DNA of 64,000 nt, from assembly GCF_037975245.1 (NCBI RefSeq), contig NC_092579.1:20962666-21026665 (forward strand), in the 5' to 3' direction. Both the position numbers and the translations under genes were made by a program. Source of the stretch: Apostichopus japonicus (taxonomy: Eukaryota; Echinodermata; Holothuroidea; Aspidochirotida; Stichopodidae). A model generated the notes under the pieces. That model did no database searches, was not told the DNA's origin, and saw only the letters and a list, made by a program, of their open reading frames with translations. Of the stretch, positions 11,516 through 23,900 are shown piece after piece. The first letter of the stretch is position 1; each line of letters opens with the position of its first letter.

Positions 11516-13406
11516 GCAGACGGCCTATATTAAAGTAAATAACCGAAAACAGCAGAAGGATGGTTCTTGTGGAACCTCAGCGAAAAAGATTGCCAAATAG
11601 GGATTTTGTCTTTTCTCTTCACGAACGATTTAATCTTCCTGTTACAATGGCCTGACTATTTCTAACCGATGGCCAGCATCACTGCATCTCATATCCAAGG
11701 AACTACGTCAAGCATGTTCATAAACTTCACGTTCTTGGTATATATTTGTACAGCATATATGTCCATATACACAAAATAAGCTTTAACGAACTCAACACTC
11801 CACAACAAGTGTTATTGTCAAACCTCACTCCACAAAGATTGAAATAATTGTCATTAGTTTCCACAACATCGAAGACAACTTAAAGACCAATGACACCGTG
11901 AGTACAGTCGCGTCAAGTTGTACTTAAACTTCAAAAGGAATTTGTCGTCAAATTGTTGGCGATTGTTAGGTTATTCCACAGTATAGCGTCATAACACAAG
12001 GATTTTCAAAGCCCGTACATTCACCTTAAATTAACGACGTTGTTTGCTCTTACTTAAATCAACAAACACAATACATGTAACCATGCATAAGTGCCATTAA
12101 TCGATTTTCATTTCTTGACGACTGTGTGGAAACTTCATTGTTAACTTTGTCAAGGGATAATGCACTCCTGTACTGAAGTAGGATTAAGGTCCCAGACAAG
12201 TAGTTCTCTCAGCTGGTCCATCTTATTCTCTTTAACAGAATATTCGATGGGCTTTAAAGCTCATCGTCTGTAATCACAGAGTTACTGTAAAACGGTTTAT
12301 GTACATCTGACGCGGTCTTCTAATGAACCAGCCTGACAGGGGCGGATCCAAAATTTCGAATGACCCTGGGGTAACGGAAGGCGACCGCCGTGTACGGTGG
12401 GGGGGGGGGTTGTCTTCGGGTCCTTTTCATAGTTATATAAAGGTTTGAGATCAAGCTGTTACGATCCTAGCAGAATCAACTTTCTTTTGTGAGTTTTCTT
12501 CAATAGATATCCTGCAATTAGGATCGAAACGTCGGGCTCTTTAAAGTTTGTACATTTACCTATTCAGGCTTTTTTACAGCAGATAATCAGTTTGTTAACA
12601 GTTTTATCCTCTTTTTAACCTTTCATCCCAGGGTCATTGATGGGGCCTTTCTAATTTCTTTTGTTCCTCCTGATCATTTCTGTCGAATTGGCTAACTTTT
12701 CTCGGCTTATAGACGCCAGGTGTACTTAACTCAGGTTGAGGCACTAGTAGGTACTTGGATATGGACAAATTGTCAAGGTCAGATGACCGGATGACGTGGA
12801 GTCGGAAAATTAGCTCTTACACCATGCACATACAGTGCAACCCCTTAGAAAGTTAGAAACCTTCCTTAAAGTAGAAAAAAGAGTAAATTTTCCACATGCA
12901 AATGTAACTGTTAATTTTCAAAATAACTTCCATTGTCGTAGGAATGAGCGAATTGGATCACATGGGGACTTAACCGCCTCAAGTCTGACATTTTCTCGTC
13001 TAATTTACGTTCGAACTTTATAAAACAAACAAAAATAAAACGCTTATTATAAAGGGGGGTATGCACCACTAGTTCAGGAGTTGTGGGTACAGCAAAACCA
13101 ACCTCAGCTTGAAAGGATACATACATGGACACAAGAATGTGATTAGTAGGGTAATCCGTTGAAACCAATATATTTGAAAGGCAAAGAGCTACAAACTTTA
13201 GGACAGTGAAAATCGTTCCACTGTCCACCTGGATTCATATATGACATATGCCAGTGTTTATTGCTTGAACGTAAGCGAAACCAAGTCAGTGGGAAAATAT
13301 TACCCTCTCCATTCTTCCCCACAATTAAATTGGTGGGATTTCTGTCGATTTGTCAAAGTGATGTTTCCCCATATTGATGTGTTCCCATCATTAATTTCAG
13401 TGGGAC

Positions 13407-13439
13407 CCACTGACCTCTACCAGTGGTAGAGGTCAGTGG
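13407..13439. repeat. Perfect 16-bp palindrome with 1-nt spacer
   Basis: CCACTGACCTCTACCA is followed by a single G and then its exact complement TGGTAGAGGTCAGTGG. GGGACCC occurs on both outer sides. It could extrude as a cruciform or fold as an RNA hairpin. It lies 900 bp upstream of the GPANK1 coding exon. Confidence 0.85.
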
Positions 13440-14397
13440 TGGGACCCAATTAGTTCATCTGGCAGAATGCTTAATAAAAATTGAGCAGTTAGTGCTTGTC
13501 TTAATATGGTAACTTGCTTATTTGTACGTTCGTTTGGGCTGATCGATTTGTGTTGTTTGATTTGATATTTGTGAGTATTTTATTAAAACTTTTCAAGTAG
13601 ACTTAAGATCAAACTTACACCAATCTGTAAACAAGAACAAAATGTAACGAAAAACAGTCAACGATGTACTTAGACGATTGTCGGGCAAAACTGCAATTCC
13701 CAACAATGAAAAGTTAGTGTTGGTACCGCTTCTGCGAAATTACGGAGGTTAAACGTAATGATGTAACGAAGGACTTCAGAGTCAAGTACTGTCGCAGTAC
13801 CTGCATTCTGGCAATTCAGTTAAAGTTCTGCGCTCTATCGCCATGTCCTCTCGCCGGACGAATTTCTAAGGAAAGGATATTTATGGAATCCTAATGCAGA
13901 CAGTTTCAAACTATGCTATGTAAGCTTCCGTATATGAATGAATGTAAGCTATATAATATACGCATAGGCCTATGCATGTTACTGTACAACTACAAACAAG
14001 TTTAAACAATCAGTGAATATGGTCTTTTCCACCTGAACATTAAATTTATTCAAGCTATAGTTGATTCTGTTCAATTAAAATTCTTTAAGTATTAACTACA
14101 TGAAATATGTAACCTAACATGCTTTGACACATGGTTAAGGGCTAGCAGCCCATGTTATCTTGTCTGTTCATCTCCTTGATGCCAGTGCGAGGGCATATAT
14201 CACAAATGGAGGGGGGAGGGAGCTGCAAAGCTCAGTCGCAGGGTTAGTCTGAGAGCCCTGGAGTTTTCATCTCTCAAATGAAAGACCATTAGAATTAGAC
14301 TATGGTACCATGAATGTAAACTTTATTTTGTTATTTCTCTTTCCAGCATACATTACATAATTTGCTGAACAGAATTGGACACTCAACTGAACGTGAA

Positions 14398-15450
14398 ATG
14401 CTACCAATAAGGAAAGTAAAATTTGAGAGAGCATCAAGTAGTAGTCTAGAAAAACCACAAGAAATCCCACCAGTGAAACCTGCAAGAAATTCAATTACAG
14501 GCAAAGAGGCGCAAGAATTTTATGAGAGAGTCATTTCGAATCCTTCTGCAAAGAGAAAGAAGAAAGTGAAAACAGAGAAGCACAATCTTGTTGAAGATAT
14601 AGAGAGAGGCAATAACCAGAAGAGACTTGATGGGAACCACAAAGATGTACAGATCCTCTTCAGATTTGCTCAGGAAGGTAAACTGAAACAAATAAAAAAA
14701 TTGTTCCTGGATCAAAATGTGTGTGACATTAATGCTGTAGATAGCTTTGGTTGGACAGCACTAATGTGTGCTGCCTGTGCAGGACATCCAGCTGTCGTCC
14801 GATACTTATTGCAAAAAGGTGCCAACAGGGAACTCACCAATCGAAATGGCCAAACTGCATACGACTTAGCTAAAGCAAAGAAAGTAACTACTGTAATGAA
14901 AATACTCCAGTCTTGGAATGAAGGAAGTGGGCATGAATGGCTGCCTAGTCAGGATGCAAACTTAGTCCAAAAGAAACCGAGGAACAAATTTTTCTGTGTA
15001 GCTTGTGCAAGATATTTTACCGACACATCCCTCGCAAGCCATCAAACATCTACAGTTCACTTGTTTAACAGTAAACCAAAACAGAGAGGAACTTGGTATC
15101 ATATTAACGAAAGCAACAAAGGATTTTGTATGCTCCTTAAAGATGGATGGGACAAAGAGAAAGGTTTGGGACCAGAAGGGAAAGAAGGACTCAAGTTTCC
15201 AGTCAAAACCATCTTGAAACGGGACAGAAAGTGTCTCGGTTCGGTCAAGACAGATAATAGTACACCCAGGGTGACTCACTTCAAGCCATATGACTTGAGT
15301 GCTGTCAAGAAACCACAAGTAGAAACTGGAAGAGTGAACTTGAAGAGAGAACAAAGTGAGTCAAAGACCAACAAGAGGAAACTTGAGAAGAAGCGAAGGA
15401 AAGAGAAAGAATGGGAAATAGATTTTAGAAGATCATTCAGCTTAGAATGA
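14398..15450 (+). CDS. GPANK1: G-patch domain and ankyrin repeat-containing protein 1
   Basis: The 350-aa product aligns along its length with vertebrate GPANK1. An N-terminal AxxFYExxI motif (AQEFYERVI) is followed by a Lys-rich stretch. Ankyrin repeats at about residues 85-170 include DSFGWTALMCAACAGH. A C2H2-like finger lies at about 200-221 (CVACARYFTDTSLASHQTSTVH), and a G-patch at about 238-282 includes LLKDGWDKEKGLGPEGKEG. The conserved tail has RVTHFKPYD and WEIDFRRSFSLE. G-patch proteins usually bind RNA or stimulate DEAH helicases, but the exact role of GPANK1 is poorly known. I chose ATG 14398 because MLPIRKVKF lines up with the human N-terminus. The frame is open 5' to a good acceptor (TCTCTTTCCAG, exon from 14347), so a spliced leader exon probably exists. 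The whole coding part is one exon. The gene converges on DXO. AATAAA signals lie at 16180 and 16203. Confidence 0.93.
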   Translation: MLPIRKVKFERASSSSLEKPQEIPPVKPARNSITGKEAQEFYERVISNPSAKRKKKVKTEKHNLVEDIERGNNQKRLDGNHKDVQILFRFAQEGKLKQIKKLFLDQNVCDINAVDSFGWTALMCAACAGHPAVVRYLLQKGANRELTNRNGQTAYDLAKAKKVTTVMKILQSWNEGSGHEWLPSQDANLVQKKPRNKFFCVACARYFTDTSLASHQTSTVHLFNSKPKQRGTWYHINESNKGFCMLLKDGWDKEKGLGPEGKEGLKFPVKTILKRDRKCLGSVKTDNSTPRVTHFKPYDLSAVKKPQVETGRVNLKREQSESKTNKRKLEKKRRKEKEWEIDFRRSFSLE

Positions 15451-16179
15451 TTGCCAGGCCAATGGGAACTGATAATTTTATTGTGATATAAGGCTCCAAC
15501 ATAACTAAGGATGAATCATTGTAAATTAATTGAAGAAATACTGATATAGGGCTGACTTTGTCTAGCAATCTTGTATTTATCATTAGCTGAACATTTTGTA
15601 GTGGTAGACCAAGTGTCTTATGTTCAAGACTATATACTGTAGTTGGTACCTGTCTAATTACAGTAACGATTAATGTGTTGTAAATGTTATGCTGAAATGA
15701 CAATTTCTCTTTGAGTGACATGAGGATATTACAAATTTTCAAAGGAAATGGTGTTTGTGAAACCCCGTTTATCTTTTCAGGCATCCAACCACAGACAAAG
15801 AACTAACACGATTACCCAGCTTACAGTAGTAATATGAAAATGACAATTACTTTCTTAGTTCAATAGTCTGCATTTCAGATTAATTCAATAATTTACAAGC
15901 CTGATATGAGGCTGAAAGACAGTTTGCTGTGCAAGTTTAAAGAAGATCTTTACAGATAGAGATTTTACAGATAGAGACAGATTTTAAGCGATAAATTTGT
16001 ATTAGCTGCCAAAAGTTGAACCAATTCTTTATAGTATAGTTAAATGGTTTAATACAAAATACATATTAGAACAAATTGTGTGATACGTTATTTTACTAGC
16101 CATGTTAGTATCACAATCAAAGTATGGAACAGAAAGTAAAATACTTTTGTTGAAATATTGGTAAACTTATAACCTCATG

Positions 16180-16185
16180 AATAAA
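16180..16185 (+). terminator. Candidate GPANK1 poly-A signal (AATAAA)
   Basis: AATAAA lies 730 bp past the GPANK1 stop codon, with a second copy at 16203-16208. Which is used cannot be told from the sequence. Confidence 0.4.
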
Positions 16186-16344
16186 TTTACAAACAGTAAG
16201 ACAATAAAACAAACAGCATATCTGTGATAACAGACTTTGATACAGAGTGTAAAAGAAAATATTAGAAAAGTAAAGACATTCTCCAACCTTAAAATGTAAA
16301 ATTCACTGACCATTGACTACTAGTGTATCAATTACTTATGTTGA

Positions 16345-16764
16345 TTAAAGGGATTGCCCAGAGGAAAATTTATTTTTGGCTTATAAAAGAGGAACATATT
16401 CTAAGATCCTGGTGAAATTTAAAAGTCTTATGTATCGAGTTTGACACATGAACATGTGAAGTTGAAATATTTTGTACCAAAATAGTTTGTTTTACCTTAT
16501 TCTTAAACTTTATATTTTTGGACAATGTGAAAGGGGATGTGAAGTTATCATTACCCCAAGTGATTGTAATATGTATATATATTAATGCGTCCCGAGTTTG
16601 ATGAAGAGAAGGTTCAAGTTATGGCACAATCTGAAACAATTTCAACTATCAATATCTCGAAACACAATGTCAGAATTGCATGCAAATTTCACCAGGATGC
16701 TACTGTAACTATATATTCTTTTTCATGATTCAAAAACAAAAGATCCTCTAAACTATTCTTTTAA
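16345..16764. mobile_element. TTAA-flanked fold-back element, divergent copy
   Basis: TTAA at 16345 and 16761 bounds two diverged inverted arms sharing AGGAACATATTCTAAG-like and ATCCTGGTGAAATTT motifs. The sequence is closely related to the better-preserved copy at 22056-22616. There is no ORF. TTAA boundaries suggest piggyBac- or Kolobok-type mobilisation. Confidence 0.55.
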
Positions 16765-17159
16765 AGCAGTATTTTTCTACTGCACTGAAAACTGTGCAAA
16801 CTATGATTGCATAATTTCAATGATAAAACCTTTAATACACTCACTTTCACTCAAAGATTGCTCATGGGGACCATATTGAACCAGATGAGTGCTATCTGTT
16901 ATCAATCAGAAGAGAAGCAAGCGCAAAGAACACTGCTCCAAAAAATACTAAAAAAATATTTAAATTGTAATCTGGAACAGAAATGTTAATGAGCTGTATT
17001 GTTGACAATATCTTCAGATTGAATACCAAAAAAGGATACCTGAGAATTTTGAACAATGCAGTGGATGATTTTTAATTATAGTTCATTGCTATGTGGCAGG
17101 AAGAAACAAAACCTGACAGATAGAAATTGAGAAAGAGAGTTCTCCATTTGAAATTTATG

Positions 17160-17165
17160 TTTATT
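17160..17165 (-). terminator. Candidate DXO poly-A signal (AATAAA on minus strand)
   Basis: TTTATT on the plus strand reads AATAAA on the DXO strand, 840 bp past the stop. Another lies at 17347-17352. Confidence 0.35.
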
Positions 17166-17999
17166 CAGAAAATAGTAAAACTAGAATTTCCAATTTTGTA
17201 TGTAAATTGTAAAAAAGTACAGAGGGAAGAATTTGTTGACAAGAGGGTTCATTACATGAAGAGATAATTATCATAAAACACTCCAAAAACATGTTGTTTT
17301 GTCTTCTCATTGATCCATGGAACGAGTGAGAGCTATTTGACACTATTTTATTCGTCATTGAATGTATGATTCGTCCATTGAGCCTAATGGTACAGTAGTC
17401 TTCATCAAGACATTTGGACTACACTGCTCCATCACCGCGATAACATATATACTTGCACTACGATCATACCATGCCAGGTGTTGAGAGCGTGTTTTTGATC
17501 GGCTATTGCACTCTAGCATTTTCTCTGCTAGTATAGATTAAAACTTCTTGAATGTGAGGGCGCACTCGAAGAACAATTTCACAGTAGTAGCGAAGGTCGC
17601 AATAGGCTAATGCAGATTTGCTGTACTACTACTAGGAAGCTTGAACAAGACTATCCTAATGGCTACAGCTTGCAATTATGTAGGTTCTCCCTTAAACCTG
17701 TTCTCTAATTGATCTCCAGCGAGAGGAAAATGCCGATAGAAATGGATTGTTTTGTAGGAAAACTGTTATCAAATCTCAGGGGTGGAAATCTGTTCCTTTC
17801 GTGAAAGAATTGATTCTGTTTGTCTGAAGATCTCAACAGGATAAAATCTTGATGACCTACACAGAGATCAGGCAATCCATTTTGGTCAAATAGCAGGATC
17901 TCAACCTATAAACCAAATAACTTTTGGCAATATTGTTTAAAAATATAAAAGACAGTAGGACACATACATCAGTCAAGACACCTCTCGGAGTTGCTTCCA

Positions 18000-20900
18000 T
18001 CAAGGTTTTATTTGTGAGGTAAACCAGTCAGGCAAGAACACATCTGAAGGGTCTTCCAGTAACCTCCAGGTTACGGTGGATGAATCTGGCCTTCTCTCAA
18101 ACAAGTAAACTTTCCTGGGATAGAAATAACAAAAGAGGATTTGAGCACAGGTCACAAAACTGAATCCACAATATCAATTGATCAAGTTATGGCTTTTCAA
18201 AAATTAAATAGCTGGAAAAGAATTAGGTTAATAAACCTCATACACCTATTCAATGATACTTGACTTAAAGGAATAATGAAAGCAGGGATCAAATACAATT
18301 TATATTATTCAGTAACCTCAAAACTTCTAATATTCGATTTTTATGTGAACCGCTTGCTGTTTGATTGAATATGCTTGCTTTGAAAATTTCATCAATATGA
18401 AATTTTAAGCGTATTACGGAATCAATTGCGGCTTACTGTGCCGCCATTGTGGTGAGGCCTTAGGAGCCAATTTTCAAAGCAAGCGCATTCAGTCATACAG
18501 GAAGCGGTTAACCTAAAAATCAAATATTAGAGAGTTTTGAGGTTATTGAATTATAGAAAAATTGTCTTTGATCCCTGCCTTAGTTATTCCTTTAATTAAA
18601 AAAAAAAAAATGTAAATTCTTGATCCTAATATGAAATGACTGTTTACAACTCCTTCAGTAGTAGCAGATTATAAAACTACCTTTCATAGAGACACATGAA
18701 CCATCACATCCAGACAGATATAAAAGTTATAAAAACTATGAGCCTGGAAAGGGGTAATTTTACGATGCTAAGCAGCCAAAATACGTATGTGGGAGAACCC
18801 AAAAGGATGTTTTGTACACTTCACAAGTTGGAAGGCCGTTTCAGATGGGAAAAGAGTGGATTTATCCTGGATGAAAATGCCTAGGTTTCCATGGTTACTA
18901 TTTAATGCCACCACATTATCTATTCCACCGTAGCAGTATTGAATTAAAAAAGTTACTATTGTCTTTAAAGTAACTCTTTCTTCGGTAACAATTGTCCAGA
19001 TATATGAAATAGGAGTATTAATTTGAAAACCAAAACAAAGCTGGCTTCCGTCAACAGACAGATGTTTTATCCCCCTCCTCCCCCACCCCCCTTCAGAAAT
19101 AGATGAATATTGTTGCTGAAGATACTAGTTGCTTTAGATAGTGATTACTGAATAGCCGTTTTAAAGTAGAAAAGAAATAACAAAAGTTCAAAACTATACA
19201 TTGATCAATCTGCCTCACAAAAACATCCTACTAGGATTGAAAAACCACTTCCTTTAGTATTGATAAAAAGTTAAACCAGAATGCAAAAATGCATTGTGGT
19301 TTCGATGATTTAACTTGAGCAGTTTTCTTCATGAATCTGACGTAAAGTATAGTGAGGGTGTACATGTTTACAAGCGTTTCACGATTGACCTCTGATGATC
19401 CCAAATGACCTCCACCAAAAACAATATACTTCTTTAACTCAATGTGTTACACACTAAATAAGATTGGAGGCCCAAGCTTTCAGTATTGAGATATCGTGTT
19501 TACAAGGTTTTCACAATTTCACCTCTGGTGACCCCAAATGACCTTTGACCTCCACCAAAAACTATAGGTTTTTGTAAATAATATGGTACTTCTACACACC
19601 AAATATGAAGTTAGTCCAACCTTCCTTTCTTGAGATATCGTGTTTACAAGCTGGGCGTCACAAACGTACTCACACATACATACACACATGCGCCATCTTG
19701 AATGCAAAGGTTACAATTGTCATCGAAACCAAAAATGAAGTAAAGAAATGTAAATTTTCTGATACTGAAGCACTTTTAGGCCAGTATGCATTTGCATTAT
19801 AAAAGGTATGTATGAAGGAAAAAAGAAGGGAATATACAAAGAAAGACACTAAATTTTCTAATGCTCTTACTACAACAGATTGGGGAAATATATTTGTATA
19901 ATAAATGACTTATTCAGAAATATGGAAAGATTTAAATTGTGCCTCTCATTCTGTTCCTCACCCATGAGATTTCTTAAAAAAAACTTACTTTGGATCATCG
20001 ATAGTAACAACATGTCTAACGAAGGATAGAAACTGCTGACAAAAATTGAATGCGACAGCTCCGCTCCAATGATCCTGAGAGAAAAAGAAATTTAGGGTAT
20101 TTAATTTTATTCATAATTTTACACCTGTACCCATTACTCTAGAACACTAACATTTACATATATCACAAAAAGATATTTTCCTGAGATGAAGACAAAATCA
20201 AATAATTTACTTTCTAAGATAGAAAAAGCAGAGAGGAGTGAAGGTGGGGTTGCACCAACTTCTTCTTTATGTCTTGTCCATACTTTCCACCAATATGGCG
20301 AAATATATGTGAGAAAATGGAAACAATTTTAAAAAAGCGGGATAAATGTGATAGTTCATTAAGTGAAAGCTGTGACGTTCCAACAAACATTATAGCAAGA
20401 AGAACAGTACACAAAATACAATGCAACGTTAAAAAACTTATGAAAGAAAGACTTTTCTTTTATTAAACCTAAAACAATACAGTTTATATGGTGGCCCTGA
20501 AGGGACAGACAAGTTATAGACTCACTGTGTTAGAATAACAAAACAAAATATAAAAAATACAGTATTTGTCGGGTTAACAGGTTACTACGGTATGAAATCT
20601 TGCTGTAGAATTGCATGTAACTTGCCAACTTGTCAAAAGTATGATACTTGTCAAGTTACTGAATTATGTTAACCTTACATCTTGACAAAAATCATCAAAC
20701 GGACAAGTTGCTGCATGTCATGTGACTTGACAGCATATCAAAAATAGGAAACTTGTCGAGTTGACAAGTTACGATATGATGATATCTTGACGAAAATTAT
20801 CAAACAGTCGAGTTTGTGTAACTGGACAATATGTCAAAGACACTGATAAATCTTGAGCTGACAACTTACTTATGGGTTCAAAACAAACTGTTGAGTTGCT

Positions 20901-23900
20901 GGTTTGCATGTAACTTGTCATGTAAAATGTCAAAAGAAAAAAGAATTTTGTCAGGATGTTACATTAGCAAATATTCTCAAACTTGACAAATATTGGTGTT
21001 TCTGACTTTGTTGTCAAGTTGCTTGCAACACAGGAACTTTGTCAATTGGGCAATTCTTTGTCAAGATGTGTTAGCGTGTCAACTTGGCAAATATCATATT
21101 TTTAACAGGTTGTCAAGTGATGTGCAAAGCTGCAACTCGAAAAATTTCATAATATTTGTAAACAAACTGTTTTGCTTTTCAGTGTTACAAAAACATGCAT
21201 AAAACTATATTAAAGTCTGTAATTTGTCTGTCCGGCATTTTTAGAAACACCATACAAAGCATTATGTCACTCTATATAGCAGTGCAAGCCGTAACAAAGT
21301 CGAAGTAAAAGTGACACCACTGAAAAGTAATTTCAGCTTACTCTGGAATCTCTTGGCATCTGAAGAGTTTGGAAAGATTTTAACCTCTTGACGACCCCAT
21401 CATCATCTCTGAAACCACAGATTACCTCCGGAATACCAACCAGAAAGGACTGAGCCCACCATTTGATAAGCTTAAACCTGAACATAAAAGAAGGTAAAGA
21501 GATTAACTTGTCGTATTATGTTTTTTTTTAAATTTTTTACTCAAATTGTATTGTTGTAAATTTATGTGGAAATAGATATATATTCAATTCGGTTCAATTA
21601 GAATAGAACTGATTTGATTGAATTACCCACAACATGGTTCATTATTTAAATGTTCTGAATTTAAGGTCTCTTCTACCACAGATCTGTTTTTAGAATCTGT
21701 TATTAGAATCAGTGTTATATTAAGTTGACATGTGATTGGTCCTGTAATAAGACCAATGTACTGTATCTGGAACCGTTAGTTACTATCTTAAAGTGGGAAT
21801 AATTTATCTGGTATGGCAGTGTGATATGATATGCAAACTGGGCAAAAAATGTTTGTAAACAAATGGTACAGATGTTTTGCACATTCTGAAGCAAGAATGA
21901 TAGCATTTTTTTCAGTACTTCATGACAAATTAGTCATAAAGCTCAAGCTATTTAAAAATGTCTGCTGCCCATGTTGCATGATTAGCTTGTGTTTTAATTG
22001 AGAGATGCGGCCTGTAATCCTTACTGCTCAGGGTCAGTTCTTCGCTGTTTTATAATTAAAAGAATAGTCCAGGTGAAATTTCTTTTTGATATGTTACAGA
22101 GGAACATAATCTTAGCATTTTAGTGAAATTTGCATTCAATTCCTATGTACAGTTTTTGAGATATTGACAGTTGAAGTTATCTGATATTCTACCAAAAGTG
22201 AACTTGAAGCAAACAGGTGTGATGTCATAGTTGCACAATGACAAATAATGTTTTGATTTTTCTTTCTTTATTTTTCAGTCTATTGATTTGACTTTGAATT
22301 GGATAACGTTACTAGTTTGTCTAAAGGGGATGTGAAGTTTATAAATTACCAATACCTATGGTACATTCACATTATGGATGCATCCAAATGTGGAGTATAA
22401 AATTAAACGTAAATTTTAAAGGAAAACAAAACATTATTTATAAGTGTGCAACAATGACATCACACTTGTTTGCTCCAAGTTCACATCTGGTGCGAAAGGT
22501 GGCAACTTCAAATGTCAATATCTCAAAAACGGTGCATAGGAATTGAATGCAAATTTCACCAGAATGCTTAGATTATGTTCCTCTTTTTACATATCAAAAA
22601 AGGACTATTCTTTTAAATGGACTTGACAAGGAGGGGCTGGAAAGGTGAGTTATGGGGAGTACCTTTTCTAGGCGATTAATGCTACTCTTTACTGAAACCA
22701 AACAGGACTCAATCTGATCGGGGAAGGTTAAATTACACAAGTCGATTATTCTTCTCAAGCTGTCAAATGAGAAAAAAAGAAAATATTGCAAAAACCTGTA
22801 GAAATTTCTTTCATTTCTTGGATTGAACCACTGTCTACTGGTTTTCAGCTCCACATAATTTTGCGGTGGCTTCTTAGATGATTCTGCTCGGATGCAATCT
22901 ACTTCGCCCCCATAGAGCAATCGATGCTTGCTCAGGTTCGACCTCACCACAGAACAGAAGGCATCATGATTGTTTACCGGTTCAGAAGTGTCAGGCTCGC
23001 CGTCCTTTTGATCTATGGAGAAAGGGAGAGAATCCACTCTGATAGTCAGAAGAGAAATATTCCATGTTTAAAATTAATCAATTTGTCGTACGCTGCCGGG
23101 TATCCAATCTGACATTTGCTTTCGAGGGTACCGGCTACATGAAGATTAGCTTTTAGCCAATTTAAAAGTAGTCAGTATAGGCCCCGAATTATAGCACGCT
23201 ATAATTTGCTAGAAGTTTTCAAAAAGTACTTTCCTGGAGGTCTTTACTCTCCAAAATGTTCTCAGACATTTTCAAGGAACACACAAGATGACTGAATGTC
23301 CCAGTGAGAACAATTTCCTCGAAGGTTGTAATAAAAACAGTTTAAGAATTTTGATACAAAGGTGACCATATATGAATATCTAGCATATTTGGGGCCAATA
23401 CAGCATACCTTTAACTTAAGACTTATGTATGCCTGTAGTAAGTATCTTCTCTAGTTAGGTTTGTCATGGCAGGCTTAGTGCTATCAATGTATCCTTAAAG
23501 GCATTGAAGACTTGCCCCAAACTGTGTGTCGCCCTCTGAAAAAAGGTAACTTTCCGTTGCTTGCAAGTAAATTTTTCTTCTTGTCGCTACAAAATGCAGA
23601 CAGTAATGAAACGTGATACCTTGTTATCTTTTATCTGGACTTGAGATCAAGGAGTTCTATAACAACTCCATGCTGAGATGTCCATCGCTGCTATGGACAG
23701 TGTTGTGGGTATTGACTGTAGCTGCATGTATTGACTGTACACTAGTGTCTAATTACCGACTGTAGCAAGCTGTGTGTGTATTTTCTGAGATCGATGGTGG
23801 TGTCTAACACTTCTGTTTCACCTCATTCTAAACTAGGTCAGATTACCGGCATCAGAAGTTGCTTTGTGCGCGAGTCTTCACTCCCTTTAATTGTATATCA

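Larger units (their letters stand above)
9048..14346. other. Intergenic DNA upstream of GPANK1, no confirmed gene
   Basis: No ORF here looks like a known protein. It contains a possible minus-strand first exon at 11515-11471 (separate entry), a hairpin at 13407-13439 and a truncated hAT-like left end at about 12337 (CAGGGGCGGATCCA). It also holds a repeat at about 12460-12640 that includes the complement of the GACGTTTCGATCC motif seen at 29368. Short G or C homopolymers are frequent. Confidence 0.45.
15451..17999. other. Convergent 3' regions of GPANK1 and DXO
   Basis: No coding exon was found. The stretch holds the presumed 3' UTRs, poly-A signals on both strands and the TTAA fold-back element at 16345-16764. 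Confidence 0.6.

Noticed and set aside
12337-12420. hAT-like left tip CAGGGGCGGATCCA
   Set aside because: No matching right end or octamer duplication was found, so it was not called as an element.
14962-15354. 130-codon minus-strand ORF opposite GPANK1
   Set aside because: It is the antisense shadow of the GPANK1 coding exon.
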